NCBI GenBank assembly: GCA_008921705.1 | Contig: VFFE01006799.1 | Coordinates: 1,089,747-1,153,746 of the forward strand | Reading direction: 5' to 3' | DNA length: 64,000 nucleotides | Source: Burhinus oedicnemus | Lineage: Eukaryota > Chordata > Aves > Charadriiformes > Burhinidae | Shown here: positions 50,691-61,122 of the stretch, piece after piece | Layout: every line of letters starts with the position of its first letter | Position numbering within the stretch: the first letter of the stretch is position 1 | Notes under the pieces: model-generated | What the model was told of the DNA's origin: nothing | Seen by the model: the letters and a program-made list of their open reading frames with translations, nothing else | The model's database searches: none | Position numbers and translations under genes: made by a program

Positions 50691-52770
50691 GAGATTAAAT
50701 ATTCTTTTATGATAAGCACAACTTGCATTTTTTGAACAAGGTACACTAAAATTAGATAACCAAACAGCACACAAGATAATCCCTTACGAAAATTTCAAGT
50801 GAGCATTCCTGACAGGATTTATGAGAGTGCCAGACAACAGCAAAAGTAGGGTTGCTTCATGAAAGAGGATAAGCCAGAAGCTAAAGGTGACCCCAGTGCA
50901 AGCAGTGCCCTCACCAACTAGGGTGCCATCCCACAGGGCACAAACAGGGTGGGAACATGCTCTAGTGACAATCTCCTACAAGGCAAGCTGATGGATCAGA
51001 TCCAGGGGACATTCCAGGGCCCAGTCACAAACAACAGGAGAGAGAGCTGAAGGTCCACCCAGGAGACCAGGTCAGAGACAGAACTGAGGGCAAGCATGCC
51101 CACAACATAGTTCAGGCAAGAACTAAAGGCTCAGGACTGCACTTCAATAGGGATCCTCACCCCACTGGGAGAAGGTGTGTGTGGGGGGACCTAGGTGAGG
51201 CTGGTCTGGGCTATTGGTGCCCTAAGGACACTGAAAAGGGCTTGAAAATTTGACCCTAGTCAGGTATCAGGACAACATCTATTGATGCTTGCATAGTTTC
51301 CTCTGCCTGTATATCCACTTATCCCCCCAGAATTAGTTTCTGCAGAAAACCTTACATGGTCCGAGACTAACAGTATGTGATGAAGGAATCAGAGTAGGCA
51401 CCTGCACCAAGGAAAATGCTACACCAATACAATGGGTGGAGCCACAGACAGTGACACCAGTTAGGAAAGAATGATTCAAAGGTGATGGATCATCACCCAG
51501 CACTAGAAACCACCTGCAGGACAAAGGCAAAACCATAGCTGATAAATGAAATGCTTTTGGGTTTCTGGATCAGCCAAGCCTGCAAAGAGTACCTGCTAAT
51601 TGATCAGCTTTTTAGTTTAGCCAGTCTGCACACTCAGGTTACCTTGCAGTGGAACACAGCGTGTAGATGGGAGAACAGGGGGAGCTGTGGGAAGGACGCA
51701 TGTGTTGCTAGATCTCTGTTTGAGGACCTGTCCAGGGCTCCTGCCCGCCCCAGGGAGATAGGCAGTGCTCCCAGGACCCACAGTCCACACAGAGCCAGCT
51801 TATTCCCTGACAGATAGCACAGCCAGCGTGGAGCAACCAGCAAGAAGTAAACCATATTTGATTGCCAGTATTGCCCCCCAAACCATGGGTGTCCAACTAC
51901 AACATGCCCAGCTACTCCAGTTTCCAAAGTCAACAGAAGGGCAAGAAAATTCCCACGAAAACAAGTTTACATATTGCACTTTGATACTGTATCAACACAG
52001 GGTGAGGAATGACACCTAGTGAACACCCCCCACATCCTGAAGCAGCAGCACAAGATTCTTCTTAGCGTTTGAACCTTAAAGCTATCATAGGGTAAAGGTT
52101 AAAAGGCAGAGAAGGAATTAACTTTTTGGCAATATCATGTTTGCCTGATAACAAAGGTCTTTGCTATCTCAGACCTGTGTTTGGCAAAATCATACATCTA
52201 AATGGACATATTTTTCTTTTTTCAGATTTGTGATCTTTGTTGGAGCTTTGCTGCCACGATAGCTAACGGTACAAAAATATTTGTGTGAATGCACGTACTG
52301 GAAAGGCAGAGAAAAAACTTTGCCATTTAATCTATTAGGAAATTTTTGTAAAGATGCTACGTAGAGCAACTGTAGAAGAAATTTGGTTTTTTTTTTCTTG
52401 TTATAGTGTGACACAGTGTTGGGTCATGCTGGCTTTGCCTGCAAGTTTATCAACAGTATCTCATCCTTTAGGAATCTCTGCTACAATTTTGATTGAAGTA
52501 CCTTTCTGGAAAAGAGGACTCTTGAGAAAGACAAGCAGTTGTACAAGATGACCTAATAGTTGAATAATCTTTTCCCTTTAGGCAAAGCATGAAAGAACAT
52601 GAAAGCTACCAAACAGGGTGATCAGAAATAACTGGAAATACGTGTCCTGAAGGGTGGTACGTGATAGATCCCAAGGGTCACTCAAAAACACACCACCAGT
52701 TATTTGCCCCTTCTAAACCTGGGGGTCTTTGGACATTCACACTCCCCTTTTCTTTACTTTTTTCTCTTTG
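50691..52770. other. intergenic, unassigned, possibly repeat-derived
   Basis: Between the CR1 5' end and the CA repeat. The part 50860-52030 differs in texture from its AT-rich flanks: it is richer in GC, CA and AGG, poor in CpG, and repetitive-looking. I could not match it to a known LTR or transposon. No retroviral coding motif was seen in any frame. Confidence 0.45.
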
Positions 52771-52814
52771 ACGCACACACACACACATACGCACACACTC
52801 ATTTACACGCACAT
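52771..52814. repeat. CA-rich microsatellite
   Basis: (CA)8 followed by interrupted CA/TACG units (ACGCACACACACACACAC, then ATACGCACACAC and so on). It is imperfect and probably older than the CCTTC array. Confidence 0.9.
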
Positions 52815-54177
52815 AGTCCCAGTGTCTACACAGATATGCACCACTGATGGAAAATAAATGGCAGTATAGGAGCCCTGGAGATCCAAGAACTTTCTTGTTC
52901 TTATTCGAGGGTATGTTACTGAACTGACAGGTTCTCCCTTCAGGTATCTACCATACATATGTTGCCCAAAGATGCACACATTATACTCCACTTTGTTGAA
53001 CATGAGTTTCCTCCAGTTGTCTCTCTGCAGAGCTAATTCAGCATAATTACAGTGGACTGTAAAGACCATTACTTAGACAGGACAATATTAATGTATATTC
53101 TGTTTAATGGAGCCTTGTTAGCTCACTGCCAAGGAACACATAAGCAAATCATCATTCATTAGGAAAGCTTGAGTAACATCATAAGCTCTAGGACCCAATT
53201 TTGATTAAGAGTCTGAAGTTATCTCCGGGCACTTATCTTCAGATCTGCAGCAGCATAGAAAGAGTAGTTTTTCCTGAAGTTACTTTTGTATTCTTCTGCT
53301 CTTTAGATACATATTTAAATACAGAAATTTACATGAACTTAATACCTAAGAAGTGACAGTCTTAATAAAAAACAATAATAGGAAGTAGGTCAAATGCTGG
53401 TCTCATTTACAACTTCATTGACTTCTGCAGGGTTTTAATGATCTGCCAAGGACAAAAATTTGGCTCTATATTCCCAGAAAGGGTTATGGTTAGGAAACCT
53501 GAAACCATGTAACCTTTGTGCAATCACCAAGTGTGTAAGTAATAGAACTGCTGGTGTACAAAGTGCTTTCAGACTGTGCTCCTGAGAGTGTCTGTCAGCC
53601 TTTTCAGAGAACAATGTTGCCTCTTTCCTCTCCTTGAACTGGAATGCAGAAAAATACAAAACCCCAGAACAGACTGCCTAGGATATGGGGGAGGGTTCAA
53701 GTAAGGAGAGTCAAACTCAGGCTTTCCTGACACAGATCAGCAGCATCCTCCCCCATACCCTTATAAGTGATCTTGGTAGTTTGGGGGATCAGATGGCTTG
53801 TGCCAGTTACCAGACACATTCAGGAGGGACTCAGAGCATCCTGCAGGAAGAATGTATTACAGGAGGGAAACTGGCTGGCCTTAATGGGAGCAAAGGGGTA
53901 GACAGACTGGAGATAGCTGTAGAGGGACATCTGTGCTGTGGGACCACTGCACCACACCTGAAAGGGACTGCAAGAACAGCTCTTGGGAGCAGGACTCCAG
54001 GCTGCTTGCTAGTGGCTACCATAACATCAGGAAGAGAAGGCACATGACGCTTTTAAGCGAAAGAGAGGATTTGTGGCTCCAGGGAAGAGGACAAAGGAAG
54101 ACAAAGAATGAAATCTCACTTCAGGTGGTGCCAGGGTCAGCAGTGAGACTGACATTTATTCAGTTTGGAAGTAAACA
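52815..54177. other. intergenic, no gene seen
   Basis: No gene was recognised. The segment from about 53680 to the CR1 start is richer in GC and AGG than the sequence before it and may be an unrecognised repeat or a decayed 5' continuation of the adjacent CR1, but it shows no diagnostic CR1 blocks. Confidence 0.5.
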
Positions 54178-54816
54178 ACTGGCAATGTGCTCTCACAGAC
54201 CAGAAAGCCAATTGTATCCTGAGCTGCATCAAAAGAAGCATGGCCAGCAGGTCAAGGGAGGTGATTCTGTCCCTCTACTCTGCTCTCATGAGACTTCACC
54301 TGGAGTGCTGCGTCCAGCTCTAGAGTCCTCAGCACAGGACAGGTACAGACCTGTTGGAGCAGGGCCATGAAGATGATCACAGGGATGGAACACCTCTCCT
54401 ATGAGGACAGGCTGAGAGAGTTGGGATTGTTCAGCCTAGAGAAGAGAAGACTCCGGGGAGACCATATTGCGGCCTTTCAGTACTTAAAGGGGTCTTATAA
54501 GAAAGACAGGGACAAACTTTTTAGCAGGCCCTGATGCGATAGGACAAGGGGTAATGGTTTTAATCTAGATGAAGGTAGATTCAGGCTAGATATAAAGAAG
54601 AAATTTTTTACGATGAGGGTAGTGAAACACTGAAACAGGTTGCCCGGAGAGGTGGTAGTTGCCCCATCCCTGGAAACATTCAAGGTCAGGTCGGATGGGG
54701 CTCTGAGCAGCCCGATCTAGTTGAAGATGTCCCTGCTCATTGCAGGGGAGCTGGACTAGGTGACCTTTAAAGGTCCCTTCCAACCCAAACTATGCTATGA
54801 TCATATGATTCTATGA
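54178..54816 (+). mobile_element. CR1 LINE 3' fragment (RT C-terminus plus 3' end)
   Basis: Starts near CTGGCAATGTGCTC and continues with CATCAAAAGAAGCATGGCCA and GTCAAGGGAGGTGATTCTG, matching the CR1 reverse-transcriptase C-terminal coding region. Protein-level blocks are recognisable: [20 protein letters not shown] and [18 protein letters not shown]. Stops interrupt them (for example just after FSRP and KH). The 3' end CCTTCCAACCCAAACTATG followed by TGATTCTATGA is the CR1 terminus. Strand is opposite to EGFR. Confidence 0.95.
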
Positions 54817-57800
54817 ACCAGAAATGCTGTAACAACAAAATATCCGAAAGCTTCACAGGGGAAAGGTTTGGGTTTGACAGGTCTTAATGAGTCTGCAATG
54901 CTGAATAACTCAAGACTCTCAAAAAAGAAGTGTTTAAGTAGTCTTGAAGTCATCTTAAAGTTTGCCTTACTTATGGTGCGACCTGAAGAGAGTGTAAGAG
55001 AGAACTGCTACCCCTGGTTTGGCCTACCATGAAATGCTTTAAAGGTGGATAGTTGTCCATATGTGAAGGGAAAGCTTTCAAAATAAGTCTTTAACCTGTT
55101 TTGGAGGTGTCCTAAAAGAGGTAGGCAGTGCACATACTCAGTGCAGTGAGGTACGAGTATGCTCAGGAACTAGTTTGAATGTTGGTTTGGGAATTGAACC
55201 AAGGCACAGAATTAAGAACACGGGACACAAGAGTAGCCTGAACAAAGATACTATGCACACAAGCATCCTCATGGAGCGACAGACAAAGAACAGACAATGC
55301 TGTGCCTCAAATGCCTTTGCATCTGGCTGACAGAAGGCATATCTCCACTCTGAGGTGCAGACGATGTATTAGCTTGTGTCATGTCTGAGACAGAGTGGTT
55401 TGGACAAGGTCTGATGACGATGCTATAGATACGTTTCCTAAGAAACAAACATAAGTATAAGAAGGCTCAGGAGCAAACCTGACCAGCAGACCCTTAGTCA
55501 AGGTTTGTTAAGTCATGTCCTTGCTCTGTTTTTGTCTACTGCAAACAACTGTCCCCAAGGTTTGGGGTAGGTGTCTCTCCCACAAACCAGTATGAATGAG
55601 CTGATTTTGATTCCTTTCACTCTGCACTGCACTCCCAAACTATCCGAACTGGTCTTGTATCCTTAAATATTTTGAAATGTCCTCATGCCATTTATCAGGG
55701 CATGAAGCAAACACCCTCAGATAGACTACGTGCTCTGGTAGAACACAATGCAGTCCTCACATTAGTTTATTCACTCTGAACACAAAAAATGGCAGCTTGC
55801 AGTCAGAAGGGCATTGCATGGCTTATGCTCTGCTGACCAGGAGTGTGGATGTCTCTCTACATCTGCACCTGCAGGCTTGCCCTTAAAAAGGCAGAGTTAC
55901 AAGGTCCTTTGGAAAGAAGAGATGTGAAGTTGCACAGAGGTGGTACAAGTCTCCATCATTTCTGACTCTCACTCCTCTCAGAGGGCAGACGCACTTCCTG
56001 CAACTTCAGAGATTCCTCCCTTACGAAGAGACATCAAAGATGGCAATTCAGCCCCATGTTTACTAAAATTAATTTAAAGAAATTATTTCCCAAGTTTCCT
56101 TTCTTTTCTACTTTCCTGATGACCCACATCAACTACAAGACCTTTGAGTGACAAGTCACAGGAGATACTGGCAATTTTCCTGTTCTGTGTGAGGAGAGCC
56201 ATTTCTTTAATGACGCCCACAATGGGACCAGAACTACTTCATTCTTAATTTATTTGTCACCGAACGCAACACTCAGAAACTATATGTTGTGATGCCTTGT
56301 GCATTCCTGTGACAGGTATATCAACTGTCAGTCACGTGGCAAGAGCTTTACAGAAAGACTGCAGCGTATGTGTTCTGAATTGCATGATTATGCACATACT
56401 CACACATATAAATACATTGCATTGTTTTTGTGATCATAATCCAGCTGTCTATGCAAAGCAAACACCAATCTCACATTCAGGCACTGGAGTAGAACTTCCA
56501 TCGAAAAAACAGATCAGTCAAGTGTTATGTACGGTTGCCAGGTTGCCAAAAGGCTGTAGCTCTAACAGTTGGCATCTCAAAAACACCCTCTACATGTGTT
56601 TGCTTCCATGTTTTGTACACTGCTGCTTGTATTATGTGTTTACATGCACAGAGCATGTCTTGTGTAAGGAAGCACTATGAAAGGGAACATATACACTATG
56701 TGAGTACATACATCCAAGTGTGGAGGAAATCTGTCTTCTCATTTGTATAGAAAAGTGTCATTAGGGGCCACTTGTTACCTTTGGACTCCAACTAATAAAG
56801 TACATTTATAAAGTAGCAAAGAGTACCGAAGGAATCTCTACCCAATGGGATGGAGGGTAACATATTTTAGGTCTTTGAATACATGAATACATTAATTTGA
56901 ACACAGGTAAAGAATGATGTTTTATGGACCATGCCTTAATTTCTGTAAAGTTTAAATGAAGATGCCTTTTTTACTTGTTGAAGCCTTTTCTCCTCATATA
57001 CACGTTTTTTGGAATTATTTTACCCAAGTCTGTGCATAGTTTCCTGCAGCAAAAGCTGGCTGATTTGAATACATCTGCTTGCAAACCTTGAAGAGCTGAA
57101 AAGCTAGTGAATTTTTTTCTTTTTTGTAAGATTATAACACCTGACTGAAAACATTCCATTGAGACTTTTTTCCCCCCTTTTTCCTTTAGTGGAACAGCTA
57201 AGAACACATAAACACTCATGAACTTAACCATATGTTTAACTCTGCAAAAGAAGAGCCTTAAAATTCTGCCTGTGAAATCTTGAGAATGTCGTACACTTCA
57301 TTTTTATATACATGCCCATATTCCTACCAGAAGCTTTGGCTCATCCTTTTTACAAGCAATTAGTTATTTGAGTCTTTGATGAAATGATCTGTGAAAGATC
57401 AGTGTTCCAGAGTCCCAATGCTTTAATAGAGATTTAATTGTATCTTGTGGGTAAGTGCCAAAGTGATGGATGGAGTTATCAGAAATTACATTCTCTCTGA
57501 GTGAAAACACCATCCTTTTGGTACACTAAGCAGCACTAAATTGTCCAGTTAATAGTTAAATGGTGTTAAAATAAAGGAGCTGATACAAGCAAAACCCCAA
57601 AAAGTACTGAGCTTGCATTCGCCTTTTGGGAGGACAGTGCAGAGTCCAAATGCTTGAGGAACTGAGGTTTAAAATATAATCAGGTCAGAGGTATTATATT
57701 GGGTATTTCTGGTGCAGATCAAAGGGAATTCTAAAGAGCTCAATTAATCCTTCTGTCCCAGCATGATACCTGCCCCCCACATAAGCAAAATCCTGTGGGC

Positions 57801-58470
57801 CAGTGTTCATTATACTAAGGTGGCATCTTTTTAATGGCCAGCTCACAGCCACTGCAGAGGATGTGCAGGAAAGCCCATGAAACATGGATTATTTTTCATG
57901 AAATTGTAGTTAAACGTTAGGTATTCTTTCCTAAACTACTCCATAATTTGACCAGTTCGTATTAATATACACACATGCAATTCCCTTGCATAATCCCTTT
58001 TCCCTCTTGGAATTCAGTCCTCTATGGATACGGTGTACAGGTTGTAGGTGGGTAGGGCTAATGAAGATGATAGCCAGTGCAAATATATTGTTACTGAATT
58101 CCCGTTGTATAAAAGAATCTATTATTTTATGTAAACCCATGAAGATGTCCAGAGATGCCTCCTGTGCATGACCACTTACTTCACTGGGAAGAGGCTGTTG
58201 CAGGTGCAGCACACCTATGGGAGCAGAAGGCAGGGGAACGTAGCAAAGATGACATTCAAACACCTGCAAAAAGGCACAACCACCCCCAACACTTCCCTCT
58301 CACAGCACGAAGCAGAGCAGACTCCCCAGTACAGCCTGCCTGTTGGTAGCACCTACAGCTCCAGCTGCTGCTTCTGGCAGGACCCCTCACCTCTGGTCTG
58401 AGCAAAGGCAACCTCAGGAGACAGCAGAAGAGGTTTGGCATAGCCTCGGATGTATTTTCCTTGTGTTCTT
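54817..58470. other. intergenic, no gene seen
   Basis: No recognisable gene, RNA or transposon. Frames at 56297-56680 and 56535-56750 (plus) overlap each other in different frames and show no domain. The sequence looks unique. Confidence 0.6.
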
Positions 58471-59065
58471 ACATCAAAATAAGCGTGACTAGCAGGTCGA
58501 GGGAGGTGATTCTGCCCCTCTACTCTGCTCTCCTGAGACACCACCTGGAATACTGCGTCCAGCTCTGAAGCCCCCAACAGAAGAAGGACAGGGACCTGTT
58601 GGAGTGGGTCCAGAGGAGGGCCATGAAGATGATCAGAGGGTTAGAGCACCTCTGCTATGAGAACAGGCTGAGAGAGTTGGGGTTGTTCAGCCTGAAGAAG
58701 AGAAGATTCCAGGGAGACCTTATAGCAGCCTTCCAGTGTCTGAAAGGGGCCTACAAGGAAGCTGGAGAGGGACTTTTTACAAGGGCATGTAGTGATAGGA
58801 CAAGGGGTAATGGCTTCAGACTGGAAAAGGGTAGATTTAGATTAGATATTAGGAAGAAATTTTTCACTATGAGAGTGGTGAGGCACTGGAACAGGTTGCC
58901 CAGGGAAGTTGTGGATGCCCCATCCCTGAAGGTATTCAAGGCCATGTTGATGGGGCTTTGAGCAACCAGGTCTAGTGTGAGGTGTCCTCGGCCATGCCAG
59001 GGGGGTTGGAACTAGACGATCTTTAAGGTCCCTTCCAACCTAAACCATTCTATGATTCTATAATA
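58471..59065 (+). mobile_element. CR1 LINE 3' fragment, best preserved in the window
   Basis: A clean CR1 3' end. It starts abruptly at ACATCAAAATAAGCGTGA inside the RT C-terminal coding region. A frame of 120 codons stays open at 58599-58961 with [40 protein letters not shown] and [16 protein letters not shown]. It then continues through TTCCAACCTAAACC and ends ATTCTATGATTCTATAAT, which carries two copies of the CR1 terminal octamer. Fewer disruptions than the copy at 54178 suggest a younger insertion. It is 5'-truncated, so it is dead on arrival. Confidence 0.97.
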
Positions 59066-59170
59066 CCATGATTTTTTATTTATTAATTTTATTATTAATT
59101 CTCATTATCTTATTATGTCTATTATTATTTTATTCTTTTCATTGTTATTTTATTAATATTTGATAAAAAC
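59066..59170. repeat. AT-rich low-complexity tract
   Basis: Nearly pure A/T with repeated TTATT/ATTATT units, directly after the CR1 terminus. It may be an expansion seeded at the insertion junction. Confidence 0.85.
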
Positions 59171-61073
59171 GGAGAAGTGATCACAAACATTTCAGACTGC
59201 ATTTATCTCTCTACTTAACTTTCGGAGCAGTACTTTTCACATATATATAAATGACAGCTTACACCACCCCCAAAACCTGAAATTTTTCAGGGAAGGGAAG
59301 AAGGGAATTAAATTAAGTTCATTAATTTGAGCCAAACTCAGTAAACACACCTTGGTCAAAAAAACGAGTGGGAGGGAGGCATAAGAAAATTAAGTGGTGT
59401 TCTGGTATATAATATATACATATTTGCATTTCTTTCACCGTACTACAACTATCAGAACAGAGAAAAAGGTGCCACTATCCCATGGGAACTGTCTGATCAC
59501 TGTGAGCCAGAGTTTGGCAATTTCTGATACATAAATTACTCTATTGTTTCCAAGCCTTAAAACTATATTAACAAACACATCAGGGTTTGCATACGTCAGT
59601 TTTCTGGATCCACAGATTTCAGTCTCTTGCAGAAGGTGTATGCTACCAGACATCCTGTCCTCTCATCTTTGAGGATGTACCTCCACACTTGCTACCACCA
59701 CAGCTCCCCTAAGGCCTAGAGGCAGGACTGCTCATTGCTGTATTTCAGGAAGGCTTGTTCTGTCTTTAAAAGATGCAAATTAGTTAATCAACATTGGAAG
59801 TTGGACAGCTAGTTATAAACTTCTTTGCATTCTCTTTGGCTGTGTTGCACTATCCGAATGAGACAGACAGATCTAACTATGATAAAAAAATCTGACCTAA
59901 GGCATCAAAGACATCGTTGTTGATTGAACTAAGGCTGGCGTGTTGGAAGTCTGGGGTGGAAGGCAGGCTACAAGAGCTGCGTCCTCAGCTGATGTCATGT
60001 CATCGAGCCCGAGGAGAAAGCCTAGTTCACATACAACCCTTTGTATAGGGACGCTCTAGCTGCCAACTTTAAACCCCAAGGATTTATTTTAACTGCCTCT
60101 CCGTTATTATAGGCTCTGCAAACTCACACTCTGTAATGGGATCCCTGAAAGAAACTCCAAAGGGAGAAAAATCCCAGCATATTTGTGCTTGCATTCACAG
60201 ACACAGGCAGAGACCAAGCAGGCCATATGGTCTAACCTTGACACCTCTCATCCATCAAACCAGTTAGTCCCTCTAGTACTTCATATACAAATCAGAAAAA
60301 CCACAGGCTGGGCAGACATGAAGCTTCCTGCCCAGGAATGTTTGGGCTGCAGAGGAGTAAATCCCGGCAGTGGGCAAGCAGAAGTTAACACTGGAACAGA
60401 AGTCTGACATGTGGGGCTATGCTTGTCATCCAAAGAGTTTAGTGTTTTTAAGTATGTCTGAGAAGAAATGGAGGTCAAACATCTTTCAGGTATGCCAGTA
60501 TAACTCCACTGACAGCCCTGGGTTATGCCAATGTAACCAAGAACAGCCTTCTAATTACACATGCTAAGTAGCGCAACTAAAGGCTTCACTCATCCTCACT
60601 AAAACTTGGAGAATACCAGCTAAAAAGTCTGTTTGTTTCCAAATGAGATGGACTTCCTGTGTCATTTGTCGTCACACATGGGACACAATAACAAAACTGC
60701 TACTGATTTTTGCAATTATAATATCATTTTACCTGGAATTTCATAGAGGACCCCAACTCTCAACTTACTTTCTGGTGGAGAGGAATTACAGTCAGTCCAC
60801 TCAGGTATATTTTGATGTAGTTCATCAAGACAGAAACTGCTTTTTTTTGTCGTGTTCCCAACATAAGGTGTCTCATGAGTGGGCTGGGTGAAATATCATC
60901 AAACGCAGGTAGGAATAAGCTCTGATTAATCAGTTTGTAGATGCCTTCATTTAATAGTTTGCATGCTGTATCCCAGTGATTGGATACCCGAGTTTTTCCA
61001 GGAATTGGGAAAATAATATGAAGGCAAAGTTAAAACTGAACCACAAAATGCTACCAAGTCATTTACTTTCTTT
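59171..61073. other. intergenic, no gene seen
   Basis: Unique-looking DNA with no recognisable gene or transposon. Short frames at 60183-60567 and 60643-60891 have no known domain. Confidence 0.6.
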
Positions 61074-61122
61074 TTGGACTAGATGACCTCTAGAGGTCTA
61101 TTCCAACCTAAGTTATTCTGTG
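61074..61122 (+). mobile_element. CR1 LINE terminal fragment (about 50 bp)
   Basis: The bases TTTGGACTAGATGACCTC followed by TAGAGGTCTATTCCAACC and TAAGTTATTCTGTG are the last 50 bases of a CR1 element, with a single terminal octamer. It is an extremely 5'-truncated insertion. The 3' variant (ATTCTGTG) differs from the ATTCTATG ends of the copies at 54816 and 59065, suggesting another subfamily. Confidence 0.85.

Noticed and set aside
50860..52030. Endogenous retrovirus
   Set aside because: No protease, reverse transcriptase, integrase or primer-binding motif in any frame and no clear paired terminal repeats, so left unassigned.
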